In this document: positions 63,052 through 64,000 of the stretch, in pieces | Numbering within the stretch: the first letter of the stretch is position 1 | Layout: each line of letters starts with the position of its first letter | Assembly (NCBI RefSeq): GCF_001625085.1 | Contig: NZ_BDAW01000032.1 | Span: 42,779-106,778, forward strand | Length of the DNA stretch: 64,000 nt | Origin: Nocardia acidivorans NBRC 108247 | GTDB lineage: Bacteria; Actinomycetota; Actinomycetes; Mycobacteriales; Mycobacteriaceae | Direction: 5' to 3' | Position numbers and translations under genes: made by a program | Notes under the pieces: generated by a model | The model's database searches: none | Told to the model about the DNA's origin: nothing | The model's input: only the letters and a program-made list of their open reading frames with translations

Positions 63052-64000
63052 ACACCACCGCGTTCTCGCCACCGATGCAGGTGACCAATTTGCCTGTCGC
63101 CGTGCAGTTCATCGTGTATGCCCGGTTTGTTACCGGACTTACCACCACCACACTACTTGCCGTTCCCGGTTTCCCCGTAGTCGCGTCGGCATACGACCGG
63201 CGTACCTCCTCCGCGAAAGGGCAACTGGTAACGGCGGATCCGGTCGCCGAACCGGTGTAGCCGTTGAGTGCGGGGTACACCAGCTGACACGGTGACGCGC
63301 CCGCCGGCAACTGGACCGTGGTCGGGGCCGGGGTGCTGGTCACCGAGTTCCTCGGCTGCGACAACGGCACGGTGAAACTCGGATTGTCCTGCGCCACGGT
63401 CACACTCGGTGCTTCGTCGCGGGAGCGGTCCAGGACTTGCCAGCCCACCGCACCGGCGATGGCCGCGATGGCGACCACCAGCACGCCGATCGAGATCGGC
63501 ACCGCCACCGATCGGCGTCGTGACCGCCGATGCGGGGGCCGCGGCGCCGGGTCGACGCGCGGCTGCTCCGAGGTCGGGTACAGCGACGGATCGGGCGTTG
63601 GCGCATACGGGAAATCCTGCTGCCGCGCATGACCCCACACCTGCGGGCGACTCGGATCCTGGGCGCTCTGCGGCAGCGGACTGTAGTGGAAATCGCTGAC
63701 CCGCACCACGGTCGGATCGGTCGGCACGATGACCGGCAGATCCGAGGTGCCGGGGCCCTCGGCGGGCTCCTCGCGCGGGAACGAGCCGGTGACAAAGGCC
63801 CGGAGCCGACCGGTATCGGGTTGCGCCACAGTCGGATCCGAGCTCTGCACGGGCATGACGGTGGTGGGTGCGCCCGGGGGCACCGCCTGACCGGGCAGCG
63901 GCATGCCACCGGGGGGCGTGCCGGGCGGCTGCCGCAGCGGCTGCGGCATACCGGGCGGCATCGGACCCGCCGCCGCGGGAGCGAGCGTGCCCGGCGCGGC
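63041..64000 (-). CDS. Pro-rich single-pass membrane protein (5' end outside window)
   Basis: At least 319 residues, frame open to the right edge. The N-terminal 150 residues are Pro/Gly/Met-rich and cytoplasmic by charge (RRSRRRS before the helix). One transmembrane helix follows (VPISIGVLVVAIAAIAGAV), then an extracytoplasmic domain with SPCQLVYPALNGYTGSAT, SCPFAEEVRRSY and MNCTATGKLVTCIGG, with two likely disulfides. The architecture recalls substrates or partners of mycobacterial Ser/Thr kinases. I cannot name a family. It is the first visible gene of an operon with the serine hydrolase copy 2. Confidence 0.7.
   Translation of the reverse strand, partial: AAPGTLAPAAAGPMPPGMPQPLRQPPGTPPGGMPLPGQAVPPGAPTTVMPVQSSDPTVAQPDTGRLRAFVTGSFPREEPAEGPGTSDLPVIVPTDPTVVRVSDFHYSPLPQSAQDPSRPQVWGHARQQDFPYAPTPDPSLYPTSEQPRVDPAPRPPHRRSRRRSVAVPISIGVLVVAIAAIAGAVGWQVLDRSRDEAPSVTVAQDNPSFTVPLSQPRNSVTSTPAPTTVQLPAGASPCQLVYPALNGYTGSATGSAVTSCPFAEEVRRSYADATTGKPGTASSVVVVSPVTNRAYTMNCTATGKLVTCIGGENAVVYVY

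Overview
The window is GC-rich (visibly about 70%), gene-dense actinobacterial DNA. A mycolic-acid actinomycete, most likely Nocardia or a close relative such as Rhodococcus, is suggested by the frequent GTG starts, a SARP-type activator, an F420-type PPOX protein, a mycobacterial-type (PF04072) methyltransferase, a DUF5753-HTH/DUF397 pair, and the gene order cysteine desulfurase - mnmA - Met-synthase-like - ligA - ACT protein - gatC - gatA - pfkA. That order matches what I recall for the Rv3025c-Rv3010c region of Mycobacterium tuberculosis. No rRNA, tRNA or CRISPR array was seen.

Layout. 1-4.2 kb: the 3' end of a very large fused acyl-CoA carboxylase, a small unknown gene and a lipoprotein hydrolase. 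4.2-7.7 kb: a large SARP/NTPase regulator. 7.8-26.4 kb: a catabolic region. A six-gene minus-strand operon runs from 15190 to 7839 (deaminase-type amidohydrolase, two NCS2 permeases, UbiX, UbiD, CobW GTPase). It is divergent from a second amidohydrolase and accompanied by an FCD-GntR regulator, a lone molybdopterin dehydrogenase subunit, a PucR regulator and an xdhA-xdhB-xdhC operon. The gene content points to uptake, deamination, hydroxylation and decarboxylation of a purine-like or other N-heteroaromatic acid. A conserved palindrome (ATTACATGCAAT) occurs in both divergent promoter regions next to the GntR gene.

26.9-29.1 kb: a paired SMR efflux system, nucleoside deaminase and DsbA-like protein behind a promoter with two copies of a TGCAYGTWCATGCA palindrome, closed by a strong hairpin. 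29.1-36.7 kb: an accessory segment bounded at both ends by the same phased TCGTAGA repeats, with a possible transposase tail at the left and an excisionase-like remnant at the right. It carries a ChrB-like/MFS/PAP2 operon and a TetR-controlled APC transporter plus amidohydrolase operon.

36.7-61.0 kb: conserved housekeeping genes (sulfur transfer and tRNA thiolation, NAD-dependent ligase, tRNA-dependent amidotransferase, phosphofructokinase). Lineage-specific genes are interspersed: a degenerate AAA-type ATPase, an ArsR-SRPBCC fusion with its operator, broken SDRs, a phospholipase A2-like protein, a NarL-type two-component system and a tail-anchored Ser/Thr kinase. 61-64 kb: two paralogous serine-hydrolase lipoproteins and the end of a Pro-rich membrane protein cut by the window edge. 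Several genes contain in-frame 18-bp minisatellites in their linker regions.
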